Shown: positions 15,609-24,231 of the stretch, piece after piece | How the letters are laid out: every line of letters starts with the position of its first letter | Numbering within the stretch: position 1 is the stretch's first letter | Source of the DNA: Fibrobacter sp. | GTDB lineage: Bacteria; Fibrobacterota; Fibrobacteria; Fibrobacterales; Fibrobacteraceae | DNA: 64,000 nt | Direction: 5' to 3' | Assembly (NCBI GenBank): GCA_017642335.1 | Contig: JAGCPF010000035.1 | Coordinates: forward strand, 62,001 to 126,000 | The notes under the pieces: model-generated | What the model was told of the DNA's origin: nothing | Database searches by the model: none | What the model saw: only the letters and a program-made list of their open reading frames with translations | Made by a program: the position numbers and the translations under genes

Positions 15609-16754
15609 ATGAAAAGTTTGAAAGACATGCTGACGAAACTGAAAGTCTTTTTAGGAATGAAGAAAGGGACGCCCTCGTGCCTCGAACCTCGAGCCTGGCG
15701 CCTCCCTTTCTCGTCTCTCGTCTCTCGTCTCTCGTCTATCATACTTATCTTTGCTGCATTCTCTTTTGCCGCACAGTCCTCCTACGATTTGATGGAACGT
15801 GCGAACGCCCTTTACCGCGAAGGCAAATTCAAGCAGGCCATCACGCTTTACCGCAAGGCGGAATCCCGCGGGGCCGACCCCGTCGCCACCAGTTTCAACA
15901 TCGCGAACAGCTATTACCAGAGCGGCATGTACCCCGAAGCCGCCGCCACCTACCGTAAGGCGGTCGAATATTCGTCGGGCAAGTTCTCGCCTGCGCTCTT
16001 CAACATGGCGAGCGTCTATTTCCGTTTGCGCCAGTATCCGGAATGCGTGGCGGCGTACCACCGCGCGTTGAAACTGGAGCCGGAAAATGTTTCCGGCTGG
16101 CTTTACTTAGGCGAAGCCTACAGTAAAACCGGCGACGCGGTCGGCGCGCTCCGCGCCATCGAAAAAGCTTACCAGTTCGACAAGGACGACATCAGCATCG
16201 TCTACCAGCTTTCGGAAGCGAACATCGCGCTGAACGATTTCGAGCGAGCCGTGGCCGTGATCCGTGAAGGCTACGTGGCCCACCCCGACGAGGTCGACTT
16301 CCTCGTGTACCTGGGCGATGTCTACCGCCTGAACAAGCAGTACGAAGAAAGCGCCGGTGCCTACCGTGAAGCCCTGGGCGCCCGCCCCGACGATACCGCC
16401 ACCATGTACAAGCTTGCGGATGTGCTTGCCGAAGACAATAAACCTTTCGTGGCGATGGATGTGCTGAACAACATAATCAACATCAAGCCGGATTTTGCGG
16501 ATGCCGCAATCTTCCTCGGGAACCTTGCCTACGATGCAAAGTTCTATGACCGCGCTGAGTCCGCTTACGAGCTGGCCGCCAAGCAGGGGAACACAGAATC
16601 CGTGTTCGGCTTCAAGAATATGGCTTACGACGCCCATGCCGAAAAGCGCGACGCCGAGGCCCTGCGCCTGCTGCGTATCGCGCAGAAATACTTCCCCGAC
16701 GATGTCACGCTCCAGGCGGATATCCTGGAAATGGAGTCCGGCGAAGCCCGCTGA
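15609..16754 (+). CDS. TPR-repeat periplasmic protein of the TonB cluster, N-terminus partly encoded by heptamer repeats
   Basis: 381 residues. Residues 1-20 are basic (MKSLKDMLTKLKVFLGMKK); residues about 21-44 are encoded by the heptamer mosaic 15671-15740; a hydrophobic stretch SSIILIFAAFSFAA then completes a signal peptide. From about residue 60 at least eight tetratricopeptide repeats follow (YREGKFKQAITLYRKAE, YPECVAAYHRALKLEPENV, YEESAGAYREALGARPDDT). TPR proteins end many TonB2/TtpC clusters and are required in some. The start could also lie inside the repeat, but no better ATG exists there. It is followed by an intrinsic terminator. Confidence 0.82.
   Translation: MKSLKDMLTKLKVFLGMKKGTPSCLEPRAWRLPFSSLVSRLSSIILIFAAFSFAAQSSYDLMERANALYREGKFKQAITLYRKAESRGADPVATSFNIANSYYQSGMYPEAAATYRKAVEYSSGKFSPALFNMASVYFRLRQYPECVAAYHRALKLEPENVSGWLYLGEAYSKTGDAVGALRAIEKAYQFDKDDISIVYQLSEANIALNDFERAVAVIREGYVAHPDEVDFLVYLGDVYRLNKQYEESAGAYREALGARPDDTATMYKLADVLAEDNKPFVAMDVLNNIINIKPDFADAAIFLGNLAYDAKFYDRAESAYELAAKQGNTESVFGFKNMAYDAHAEKRDAEALRLLRIAQKYFPDDVTLQADILEMESGEAR
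15671..15740. repeat. ten heptamers inside coding sequence
   Basis: Units of the CCTCG family (15671-15705) pass into GTCTCTC repeats (15706-15740), the reverse complement of the AGACGAG family. The register of seven is kept throughout while the protein frame runs through it. Confidence 0.75.
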
Positions 16755-16799
16755 ACCGTGCCCCGGCAACCTCCTTTCCCCCGAATTTAGATGCAATCG

Positions 16800-16831
16800 G
16801 CATCCTTGCGGTTTTGCAGGATGCTTTTTTT
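16800..16831 (+). terminator. terminator closing the TonB cluster
   Basis: GCATCCTTGC pairs with GCAGGATGC (one bulge), followed by TTTTTTTG. Confidence 0.85.
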
Positions 16832-16865
16832 GTACATTTATCACGGTTTGTTTAGAGGAGAATCT

Positions 16866-17453
16866 ATGGAAAATAAAAAGCCCTTTATGGCCGCTGCCTC
16901 CCTAGCCCTTTTTTTGGCTTTAGTGGTGCTTTCTTCTTGTGGTGACGATATTACCGAGGTCAAGGAATACTATGTTGTCGGCATAGAAACGTTGGATGCC
17001 AAGCAGAAAATGCCGACTTGCGACAAGAATGCAACCGGAGACCTTCTTTATGTGACCGATTCCAGTGCCGTTTTCTATTGCAACGGGAAAAAATGGGTCA
17101 ACATGAAAAGCCACGACGGCAAGGATGGCACGAACGGTCAGGACGGAATTGATGGCGAAAATGGTGCGAAGGGCGACCGCGGTGATGACGGCGTCAGTTG
17201 CTCGGCACAGTCGGTGTCGAACAAGGCCAAGACCCGCAAGGGCATCGAGTTCCGCTGCGGGGAGACCGTAGTCGATACGCTCTGGGGAGCAATCGATGAC
17301 GATCTGGGCTGCTCCGCGAATATTATCATGGATGCCGATAGCACGCAATACGGCGTCGAGGTGCAATGCGACGGAAATGCCATTGATACTCTTTGGGGTT
17401 TCGTCCGCCTTGGATCTGCTGAAGAATCCTCGTCGGAATCTGGCAAGGAATAG
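16866..17453 (+). CDS. lipoprotein with short collagen-like segment
   Basis: 195 residues from the ATG at 16866, which follows a strong AGAGGAGA site. The signal peptide ends in the lipobox VLSSC. After a small N-terminal domain (YVTDSSAVFYCNGKKWVN, a pattern common in Fibrobacter surface proteins) comes GKDGTNGQDGIDGENG with further Gly-X-Y triplets, about eight in all. The C-terminal part has two related units (GIEFRCGETVVDTLWG and GVEVQCDGNAIDTLWG), then a Ser/Glu tail. Probably surface exposed. The collagen-like part suggests a stalk or trimer, which is inference. Confidence 0.75.
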   Translation: MENKKPFMAAASLALFLALVVLSSCGDDITEVKEYYVVGIETLDAKQKMPTCDKNATGDLLYVTDSSAVFYCNGKKWVNMKSHDGKDGTNGQDGIDGENGAKGDRGDDGVSCSAQSVSNKAKTRKGIEFRCGETVVDTLWGAIDDDLGCSANIIMDADSTQYGVEVQCDGNAIDTLWGFVRLGSAEESSSESGKE

Positions 17454-17497
17454 TCTTTTTACGGGGACCGTTTCCCCGCATGGATAGGATGGAATTT

Positions 17498-18163
17498 ATG
17501 GATAGAAAGCTGTACGGCATCTTCATGCTCGCAGGGCTGCTCCTTCTTTTCGGATGCAGCGCGAATCGTGGCAATACTGCGCTCCTTCGCGGAAAGCTTT
17601 CTGTTCCAGAAAATGGTCTGTACTACAAGAAACAACTCGAGGCCATAGAGCGCGATTCGCTTTCTGCCGTTCCGTACACGAACTGGAAACAGTTCCGCAC
17701 GGCATTTTTCAAGTGCCGTCTCGCCAACCCGTCGAATCTCGGAGTCCCCATCAAGAAGACTAACGATCTGAAGCGGGCCGCAAATGGCAGCTACGAGGCG
17801 GATGTCGCAAAGATGGCCTACGAAATCCTTGAACGCGACTATACGAGTATCGCGGCGCATGCCGCCCTGTCAAAGAACCTCTCGATTTACCCGACGGTCC
17901 GCGAATTCCATGGGGCCGTACGTAATGCGCTGATTAATTCTATCATCAACAGCGGCGACGGCAGGACGCCCAAGACCGCGATGTACGTGATTAGCATCGT
18001 GGAAGAATACGAAGTGCTTGCCGAGCTCGGGTTTACTGTGCAGAGTCAGAGTTTGTCGCAAGAGAACGGACACCATTATGATGCCTTTAAAGTCGTCGAT
18101 GCCAATGGGGAATCCCGCATGGTTTACTTTGCCATAGATGAATTCTACGGCATGTTCTACTAG
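17498..18163 (+). CDS. DUF4919-like lipoprotein
   Basis: About 221 residues from the third in-frame ATG (17498), which has AGGATGG upstream; 17480 and 17489 are alternatives. The lipobox is LLFGC. The rest matches my memory of DUF4919: YEADVAKMAYEILERDYTSI, NSIINSGDGRTPKTAMYVIS, EEYEVLAELGF, and HYDAFKVVD before the C-terminal YFAIDEFYGMFY. DUF4919 proteins are exported and uncharacterised. It runs with the collagen-like lipoprotein gene 44 bases upstream and converges with the next gene across 25 bases. Confidence 0.7.
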   Translation: MDRKLYGIFMLAGLLLLFGCSANRGNTALLRGKLSVPENGLYYKKQLEAIERDSLSAVPYTNWKQFRTAFFKCRLANPSNLGVPIKKTNDLKRAANGSYEADVAKMAYEILERDYTSIAAHAALSKNLSIYPTVREFHGAVRNALINSIINSGDGRTPKTAMYVISIVEEYEVLAELGFTVQSQSLSQENGHHYDAFKVVDANGESRMVYFAIDEFYGMFY

Positions 18164-18188
18164 GCCGCTGTAACGGCGGCTTCTATTG

Positions 18189-19316
18189 TTACTTTATCTG
18201 TCGGCCGCGGCCGTTTTCCCACTTGAATATCGAGAAGGGAAGCCCGTTGGGCAGGTAGATGGTCTGGGTGCCGTCGATGTAGAATATTTTTTTGCCTTCT
18301 GACCGGCTGGTTCCATGGAACTCGTGCATCATGTTCCCGCGGTCGTTGTAGATGAAATAGAATTCCGACTTGTTGTATTCGGTGGAAAGGTTCCCGTTGT
18401 CGTCGAAGAACTTGTACGATATCGTCTCGCCGTTGACCGTGTGCAGCTCGAATTCAAGCGATGTGCCGTTCCTGTACGACTTGCTCATGACCTTGTCCTG
18501 CTTGGTTCCTGCGGAATCGGTAATCTCTTGCCAGTACTCGATGTACTTTTGCCCTTTCTCGTTGAACGATGTCACGTGGCACTTGCCGGAACACGATGCC
18601 TTGTCTACCGTGATGGTCACGTCGCCTTCGTGGTCTTCCTTGGGAGTCCCGTTGGAATAGTAGGACCTGTAATGGTTTCCCTTCTTGAAATCCTTCGTGA
18701 GGGTTTCGCCCTCGTAGCCTTTCTCTTCGGTGATGATTCCGTCGTTTACGATAAAGTAGTTCTTGCCGGTATTCACCTTGAAATTCTTGGTGGACTCCGC
18801 CTTGTCGTAATCGATGCTGAAGAAGATGTAGTTGATATTGTTTCGCTTTTCTCCGGCTTCCAGGATTTTTCCGTCCTTCATCACCGCGAAAGTTTCCGAG
18901 GAATCGTTTGAGATGGAAGCCTGCAATGCCGCGGAGAATCGCTTGAAAACGATTTCGGGCAACTGGGCCTTGAACATGTCCATCGATAGGGCTTTCCCGT
19001 TCAGAAAGTCGTTAGTCGAGGAATCCTTGATGGCGCCGTTCTCGTAGAAGTATTCCTTGCCCGTCTTGTGGTTGTCGGTATAGTGCGCCAGCCGGACCAG
19101 CTTGCCGTTGTCGAACTCGCGCTGCTCCCCGTTGTACTTTTTCCCTTGGACTGCCGTTTCTTGTATGTGGCCATTCGAGAGGGTGTCGCGCTGGATGTAC
19201 TTGCATTCACCGCAAGGGGTCCCGTCAGAAAAGGCGAGCACCTCGGGCTCTGACTGAAATAATGCGCAGGACGTCAAAACAAGCGAAAAAAACAGGAACG
19301 ATAACCAGTAGTGCAT
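18189..19316 (-). CDS. lipoprotein with MORN-like repeats
   Basis: 375 residues. The signal peptide ends in lipobox VLTSC. The body contains units such as YNGEQREFDNGKLVRLAHY, HKTGKEYFYENGAIKDS and GNHYRSYYSNGTPKED, the pattern of MORN/toxin-antitoxin-like YwqK repeats. A Cys pair (CGECKY) follows the N-terminus and another (CSGKCH) sits mid-protein. It lies on the minus strand, divergent from lysR. Role unknown; repeats of this type often form flat beta scaffolds at the cell surface. Confidence 0.7.
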   Translation of the reverse strand: MHYWLSFLFFSLVLTSCALFQSEPEVLAFSDGTPCGECKYIQRDTLSNGHIQETAVQGKKYNGEQREFDNGKLVRLAHYTDNHKTGKEYFYENGAIKDSSTNDFLNGKALSMDMFKAQLPEIVFKRFSAALQASISNDSSETFAVMKDGKILEAGEKRNNINYIFFSIDYDKAESTKNFKVNTGKNYFIVNDGIITEEKGYEGETLTKDFKKGNHYRSYYSNGTPKEDHEGDVTITVDKASCSGKCHVTSFNEKGQKYIEYWQEITDSAGTKQDKVMSKSYRNGTSLEFELHTVNGETISYKFFDDNGNLSTEYNKSEFYFIYNDRGNMMHEFHGTSRSEGKKIFYIDGTQTIYLPNGLPFSIFKWENGRGRQIK

Positions 19317-19403
19317 GCTAAACCTTTTATCCTAAATCGATGTTACCATAACCATAGCTTTTTTTTTGCTGTTTTGTTTCTGTCAGTTCCTAAAAAAAGC
19401 GGA

Positions 19404-19432
19404 AGAGCGGTTCTTTTTGAAAGAACCGCTCT
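19404..19432. other. strong hairpin upstream of two divergent genes
   Basis: AGAGCGGTTCTTT-TTG-AAAGAACCGCTCT is a perfect 13-bp stem. It looks like a terminator yet lies where neither neighbour ends, so it may end a small RNA or serve as a regulatory hairpin. Confidence 0.5.
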
Positions 19433-19631
19433 TATGAGTTGTCTGCAGGAGTATATTCTTGAAAACTTTTGTTGTGACTGAAAAATAGATTCTTGCCTCT
19501 TGGGAGTCCAATAGATTTTTTATATGGATTGATAACAAAAAGTGATTGATTTTGCGACTTTTGTATCATTGGGCGATAGGAGTGGGCATAAATTTGAATC
19601 TGGCGTTATTTGTACCGTTGAATCCTCGAGA

Positions 19632-19639
19632 TAAATTTG
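19632..19639 (+). promoter_or_regulatory. TAnnTTTG promoter box of lysR-type gene
   Basis: TAAATTTG, about 43 bases before the lysR ATG. A second exact copy lies at 19589-19596. Confidence 0.4.
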
Positions 19640-19681
19640 TATATATTGTGTTCGTACAATTCATTATGGGATTTTGGCGAT

Positions 19682-20575
19682 ATGGAATTAACGCATCTCA
19701 AGTATTTTTTGGAAGTGGCGAAAACCGAGCACGTTACCAAGAGCGCTCGCAAACTGTGCATTGTCCAACCGGCGCTTACGCAGGCAATCCACAAGCTGGA
19801 AGCCGAACTGGGAGTCGCCCTTTTCAAGATGCAGGGGCGCAATATCAAGCTGACGGAATGCGGACAGTTCTTTTACAAGCGTCTCCAGCCGCTTTATGAC
19901 GATATCGAGGCGCTTCCCGACAGGCTCCGCGCGATGGCGAACGAAATGAACCAGACGGTAAACCTGAACGTGCTTGCCGCTTCGTCTCTTGTGACCAATG
20001 CGGTGATCAAGTACAAGCAGACGGATCCCGGATTGAGGATAAATTTGATTCAAAACGAGTCAACGACATTGTACGATGTCTGCGTGAACACCTTCGAAAA
20101 GTACGAGCCGGAGCAGAATTCCGATGGGGAAACATTTGTTTGCTCGGAAAAGATTTTCCTTGCCGTGCCGAATACACCGCAATATAAACGGAGAAAAAGC
20201 ATCTCGCTCCAGGATTTGAAGGACGAGAATTTTATTGGGCTTTATGGTTCGAAGCACCTGAGTACCATCTGTGACGAGTTTTGCTCCCGTGTCGGCTTCA
20301 AGACGAATGTCTCGTTTGTCAGTGACAATACGACTGCCGTGAAAGATGCCATCGCAGGCGGTGTCGGTGTCGGCTTCTGGCCGGAGTTTTCGTGGGGCAG
20401 GATGGACCATCGCAAGGTGCGCCTTCTCGAAATAACCGATGGCGTACTCAAGCGCGATATTGTCGTGCGCCTTCTCAAGAACAAGCAGGACAATGCGCGT
20501 GTCGAGCAGTTCTTTGCATTCCTGTGCGGCTACATCAAGAAGGAATCCCAGAAGCACCGGCAGTCCATGAAATAG
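19682..20575 (+). CDS. LysR-family transcription regulator
   Basis: 297 residues from the ATG at 19682 (MELTHLKYFLEVAKTEHVT). The N-terminal winged helix-turn-helix is clear: SARKLCIVQPALTQAIHKLEAELGVALFK, shown here only in part as QPALTQAIHKLE. The effector domain includes VSFVSDNTTAVKDAIAGGVGVGFWP, the usual second lobe. The alpha/beta hydrolase gene starts 14 bases downstream, so the regulator may control itself and that gene together. The inducer cannot be told from sequence. Confidence 0.88.
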   Translation: MELTHLKYFLEVAKTEHVTKSARKLCIVQPALTQAIHKLEAELGVALFKMQGRNIKLTECGQFFYKRLQPLYDDIEALPDRLRAMANEMNQTVNLNVLAASSLVTNAVIKYKQTDPGLRINLIQNESTTLYDVCVNTFEKYEPEQNSDGETFVCSEKIFLAVPNTPQYKRRKSISLQDLKDENFIGLYGSKHLSTICDEFCSRVGFKTNVSFVSDNTTAVKDAIAGGVGVGFWPEFSWGRMDHRKVRLLEITDGVLKRDIVVRLLKNKQDNARVEQFFAFLCGYIKKESQKHRQSMK

Positions 20576-20589
20576 TTTGAAGGAATATT

Positions 20590-21843
20590 ATGAAGCTTGA
20601 CGAAGAAAAATTGCGTGGAATGTTGTGCGAGATGACCAAGAAGAGGCTGAGGGCCGCATTGTTGTCTTTCGCGTTGCTTCCGATACTTGTTTTTGCGTTG
20701 TATTTTGCGAGAGCTTATGGTGATAGAGAGGCGTCCATGGAACCCAGGGTGTCGCACCATGTGGATCTCCAGTTGCTTTATTCGTTCCTTGTCCGCGGTA
20801 CGGAAGATTCTGCGCTCGGTGCGCCCTTCAAGGTATACCCGATAGACGTGGACAAGTACCATGCGACGTTGGTGGAGTACCCGTTCGGGAGTTCTCCTCG
20901 CAAGGTGGATTCGCTTGCAGCGCCTCGCGGGATTGTTTTGTACGTACACGGTTTCAGCGACTACTTTTTCCAGAAGGAAATGGCCGAAAAAGTGGATTCG
21001 GCTGGGTATGCCTTCTTTGCCGTGGACTTGCACGGGTACGGCCGTTCCGCCCGCCCCGGCGAACCGTTCAGCGACATGCGCTTTGCTTCCGAGTTCTTTA
21101 TGGAAATCAACTATGCCATGGAGATGGGCTGGCACCTGGTCAAGTCGGAGCAGGAACACAGGGTTTATGCGACTGTGCGCGATTCCTCGAACGCGGTGAT
21201 TACGAAGGCGATGCTCTCGATAAAGCGTCCGCCGAACGTCCTGATGGCGCATTCCCAGGGCGGCCTGATATCTTCGCTTTATCTTGATGAATTTCAGCGC
21301 GACGATATAGACGCGGTCGTGCTGAACAGCCCCTTCCTCGAGATGAATTATAGCCTCCCGGTCCGCAAGATTGCTTTCCCGCTGCTGGCCTCGGTTGCAC
21401 TCTATTTCCCCGATTACTCTATTGGTTCCACCGGGAACGGGAACTATGCGCGTTCCCTGTACAAGGGCGAGAACGGCGAGTGGGACTACAATACGGAATG
21501 GAAACCGTTCCAGCGTCCGGAAACGCACCTTCACTGGGTCCGGGCCATTTACAAGGCGCAAAGCAAGCTGCATGATGGGCTCCATGTCAAGTCTCCGGTT
21601 CTCGTGATGCATAGCGGCTGCAGCGTGAAGAGCGATGAATGGGTGGACGAATACATGAGTTGCGACGGCGTTCTGGACGCACGCCTCATCCGCGATGCCG
21701 CTCCGCAAATCGGCCCCAACGTGAAGACGCTCCAGATCGACGGCGGGATGCACGACTTGTTCCTTTCGAAAAAGGAAGTCCGCGACGCCGCCTACGATTC
21801 GGCTTTGCGGTTCATCGACGAATCCCTTGCGGGCAGGCGCTAG
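20590..21843 (+). CDS. membrane-anchored alpha/beta hydrolase (serine aminopeptidase S33 / monoacylglycerol lipase type)
   Basis: 417 residues. A basic N-terminus is followed by one hydrophobic helix (ALLSFALLPILVFALYF, about residues 20-38), suggesting an inner-membrane anchor with the enzyme in the periplasm. The hydrolase core shows IVLYVHGFSDYFFQK (oxyanion HG), FAVDLHGYGRSARPGEP, and the nucleophile elbow AHSQGG with catalytic Ser. The His is probably in GGMHDLFLS. AAGGA precedes the ATG. It is downstream of lysR by 14 bases and likely in its operon. Substrate may be a lipid or ester; not determinable. Confidence 0.82.
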   Translation: MKLDEEKLRGMLCEMTKKRLRAALLSFALLPILVFALYFARAYGDREASMEPRVSHHVDLQLLYSFLVRGTEDSALGAPFKVYPIDVDKYHATLVEYPFGSSPRKVDSLAAPRGIVLYVHGFSDYFFQKEMAEKVDSAGYAFFAVDLHGYGRSARPGEPFSDMRFASEFFMEINYAMEMGWHLVKSEQEHRVYATVRDSSNAVITKAMLSIKRPPNVLMAHSQGGLISSLYLDEFQRDDIDAVVLNSPFLEMNYSLPVRKIAFPLLASVALYFPDYSIGSTGNGNYARSLYKGENGEWDYNTEWKPFQRPETHLHWVRAIYKAQSKLHDGLHVKSPVLVMHSGCSVKSDEWVDEYMSCDGVLDARLIRDAAPQIGPNVKTLQIDGGMHDLFLSKKEVRDAAYDSALRFIDESLAGRR

Positions 21844-21880
21844 CCCTTTTCTATATTGTAGCCAAACGAGGCAAAACATT

Positions 21881-22213
21881 ATGATTATCGATTTGAATGG
21901 CATGGAAACGACAGTTCTCCCGAACTTCAAGGGCGGCGAGAAGGAGTTCAAGGCGAAGATGTATTTCGACGGGACGACCCGTATAATGCGCGGAACGCTT
22001 GAACAGGGCGCTTCCATCGGATTCCACAAGCACGAGACGAACAGCGAAATCATGTTCTTCCTGAGCGGCGAGGGCAAGGTGCTCTTTGACGACGGAGTGG
22101 AATACGTGAAGGCCGGACAGTGCCACTTTTGCCCCAAGGGCCATTCCCACAGCCTGATTAACGAAAGCGCGGAACCGCTCGTGTTCTGTGCCACCGTTCC
22201 TGAATTGGGATAA
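21881..22213 (+). CDS. cupin-domain protein
   Basis: 110 residues from the ATG at 21881. A single cupin barrel with SIGFHKHETNSEIMFFLSGE (motif 1: two His and Glu) and CHFCPKGHSHSLINES (motif 2 with His). Metal binding is likely, with the usual three His and one Glu. Such small cupins act as sugar isomerases, dioxygenases or regulators; nothing here decides which. It ends ten bases before the ABC-F gene. Confidence 0.8.
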   Translation: MIIDLNGMETTVLPNFKGGEKEFKAKMYFDGTTRIMRGTLEQGASIGFHKHETNSEIMFFLSGEGKVLFDDGVEYVKAGQCHFCPKGHSHSLINESAEPLVFCATVPELG

Positions 22214-22222
22214 CTCAAGGTC

Positions 22223-24031
22223 ATGCCGATCCTTTCCGCCCAGAACTTGCTCCTGCGCATCGGTGCGAACGCTCCGCTGCTCGACAACGTGTCTTTCGAC
22301 ATCGAGGCGGGCGACCGGATTTGCCTTGTCGGCCGCAATGGCGAGGGCAAGAGCACGCTGCTCAAGGTGCTTAGTGGCGAGATGGAGGCCCAGTCGGGCG
22401 AAATCGTGAAGAAGTCGGGGCTCCGCGTGAGCCGCATGATCCAGGAAATTCCTGCGCACATCGAGGGGACTGTCCGCGACGTGGTGATAGGGAAGGGCGG
22501 CGGCCACCACGATGCCCATGCCGAGGCTATCCTCGGCAAGACGGGCATCGCGGGCGACGCTCTGTACGACAGCCTGAGCGGCGGACAGAAGCGTCGCGTG
22601 CTCTTTGCACGGGCCGTCGCGCAGGACCCGGACTTGCTGCTGCTCGACGAGCCGACAAACCATCTGGACATTCCAGCAATCCAGTGGCTCGAAGGAATCG
22701 TGACGCGGCTGGAATGCGCCGTGATGTTCGTGAGCCACGACCGCACCTTCGTGCGCCGCGTGGCAAATCGCATCTTCGAGCTTGACCGTGGCCGCGTGCG
22801 AGGCTGGGATTTCCCCTACGACAAGTTCGTGCAGTTCAGGGACCAGGCGCTCGCCGAAGAAGACAAGGCGAACGCGCTTTTCGACAAGAAGCTTGCCGAA
22901 GAAGAGGTCTGGATCCGCAAGGGAATCCAGGCGAGGCGCACCCGCAACGAGGGCCGCGTCCGTGCGCTCATCAAGATGCGCGAGGAACGTGCCGCCCGCC
23001 GTACGCGCACGGGCACCGTGAATATGCAGATTACCGAGGCGGAGCGTTCCGGGCGACTTGTGGCCCGGCTTACCGACGTGAGCTATACCTATGACGGAGC
23101 CCCGCTCATCAGCCACCTTTCTACCGAGGTTTCCCGCGGCGACCGCATCGGCATCGTGGGCCCGAACGGCAGCGGCAAAACGACGCTGCTCCGCCTGATT
23201 CTGGGCGAACTCAAGCCCGACGAGGGCGACGTACGGCTGGGCACCAACCTGCAGATAGCCTATTTTGACCAGATGCGGACGCGCCTGCGCGAAGACAAGT
23301 CGCTGGTCGAGAATATCGGCGACGGCCAGGCCTATATCACGCTCAACGGCGTCAAGCGCCATGTGTTAAGTTATCTGCAAGATTTCCTTTTCTCTGCGGA
23401 CCGCGCCCGCGGCCCTATCAGCGCCCTGAGCGGCGGTGAAAGGAACCGCCTGCTGCTCGCCTGCCTGTTTAGCCATCCGAGCAACGTGCTCGTGCTGGAC
23501 GAGCCGACGAACGACCTCGACATGGAAACGCTCGACCTGCTGGCGGAACTGCTGGCCGACTACAAGGGGACCGTGCTCACCGTAAGCCACGACCGCGCCT
23601 TCCTGGATTCCTTCGCGACGAGCATCCTCGCTATCGAGGATGGCGGCAACGTGTTCGAGTCGGTGGGCGGCTACAGCGACTACGAGGCGAAGAAAAAAGT
23701 CCGCGACAAGGAAGCGGCGAGTGCGGCCCGCATCGCTGCTGAAAGAGAAGCCGAAAAGGCCGCGCGGGTATCCCAGAATTCTGAGGTGTCTGCCGCCCCG
23801 TCCAAAAAGAAAAAGCGCAGTTACAACGAAGAACGCGAATATGCGGCCCTGCCCGACAAGATCGAGAAGCTCGAGGCCGAAATCGCCGACCGCCAGGCGG
23901 AGCTCTCCAAGCCCGAGGTCTTTACCAACGCCGTCCGCATTGTGGAGCTCCAGAAGGAAATTTCCGACCGGGAACAGGAACTGGAAAAGGCCTACGAACG
24001 CTACGAAATCCTGGATTCGTATTCCTCCTGA
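22223..24031 (+). CDS. uup: ABC-F ATPase, Uup-like
   Basis: 602 residues with two ATP-binding cassettes and no membrane part. First cassette: GRNGEGKS (Walker A), LSGGQKRR (signature), LLLLDEPTNHLD (Walker B). An arm/linker (about residues 225-275, rich in Arg/Glu) follows, then the second cassette: GPNGSGKT, LSGGERNR, VLVLDEPTNDLD. The C-terminal 90 residues form a Lys/Glu-rich coiled coil (LPDKIEKLEAEIADRQAEL), as in Uup. ABC-F proteins act on the ribosome; Uup also binds DNA and lowers transposon precise excision in E. coli. The subfamily is judged by the C-terminal coiled coil. Confidence 0.88.
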   Translation: MPILSAQNLLLRIGANAPLLDNVSFDIEAGDRICLVGRNGEGKSTLLKVLSGEMEAQSGEIVKKSGLRVSRMIQEIPAHIEGTVRDVVIGKGGGHHDAHAEAILGKTGIAGDALYDSLSGGQKRRVLFARAVAQDPDLLLLDEPTNHLDIPAIQWLEGIVTRLECAVMFVSHDRTFVRRVANRIFELDRGRVRGWDFPYDKFVQFRDQALAEEDKANALFDKKLAEEEVWIRKGIQARRTRNEGRVRALIKMREERAARRTRTGTVNMQITEAERSGRLVARLTDVSYTYDGAPLISHLSTEVSRGDRIGIVGPNGSGKTTLLRLILGELKPDEGDVRLGTNLQIAYFDQMRTRLREDKSLVENIGDGQAYITLNGVKRHVLSYLQDFLFSADRARGPISALSGGERNRLLLACLFSHPSNVLVLDEPTNDLDMETLDLLAELLADYKGTVLTVSHDRAFLDSFATSILAIEDGGNVFESVGGYSDYEAKKKVRDKEAASAARIAAEREAEKAARVSQNSEVSAAPSKKKKRSYNEEREYAALPDKIEKLEAEIADRQAELSKPEVFTNAVRIVELQKEISDREQELEKAYERYEILDSYSS

Positions 24032-24231
24032 GTCTTGATTTTGGGGCCGCGGGCCTATTTATTGCCCTTTTTGTCAAAAAAATGCAGTTTTGCCGGTCAT
24101 TTTTCCCTTTTTTTGCTCAAAATCGCCGTTGTAAACATTCTAAACTATATTTTAGGTTTCCCCTGTGACAAAATGCACATTTTGATATAATTTTATAGTA
24201 ATGTAATCGAAAGTTAACAAGGGAGACTCCG

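Larger units (their letters stand above)
19317..19681. other. 365-bp intergenic region between divergent genes
   Basis: It holds a 13-bp perfect hairpin (19404-19432) and two exact TAnnTTTG boxes toward lysR (19589-19596 and 19632-19639). No credible ORF was seen. Confidence 0.5.
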
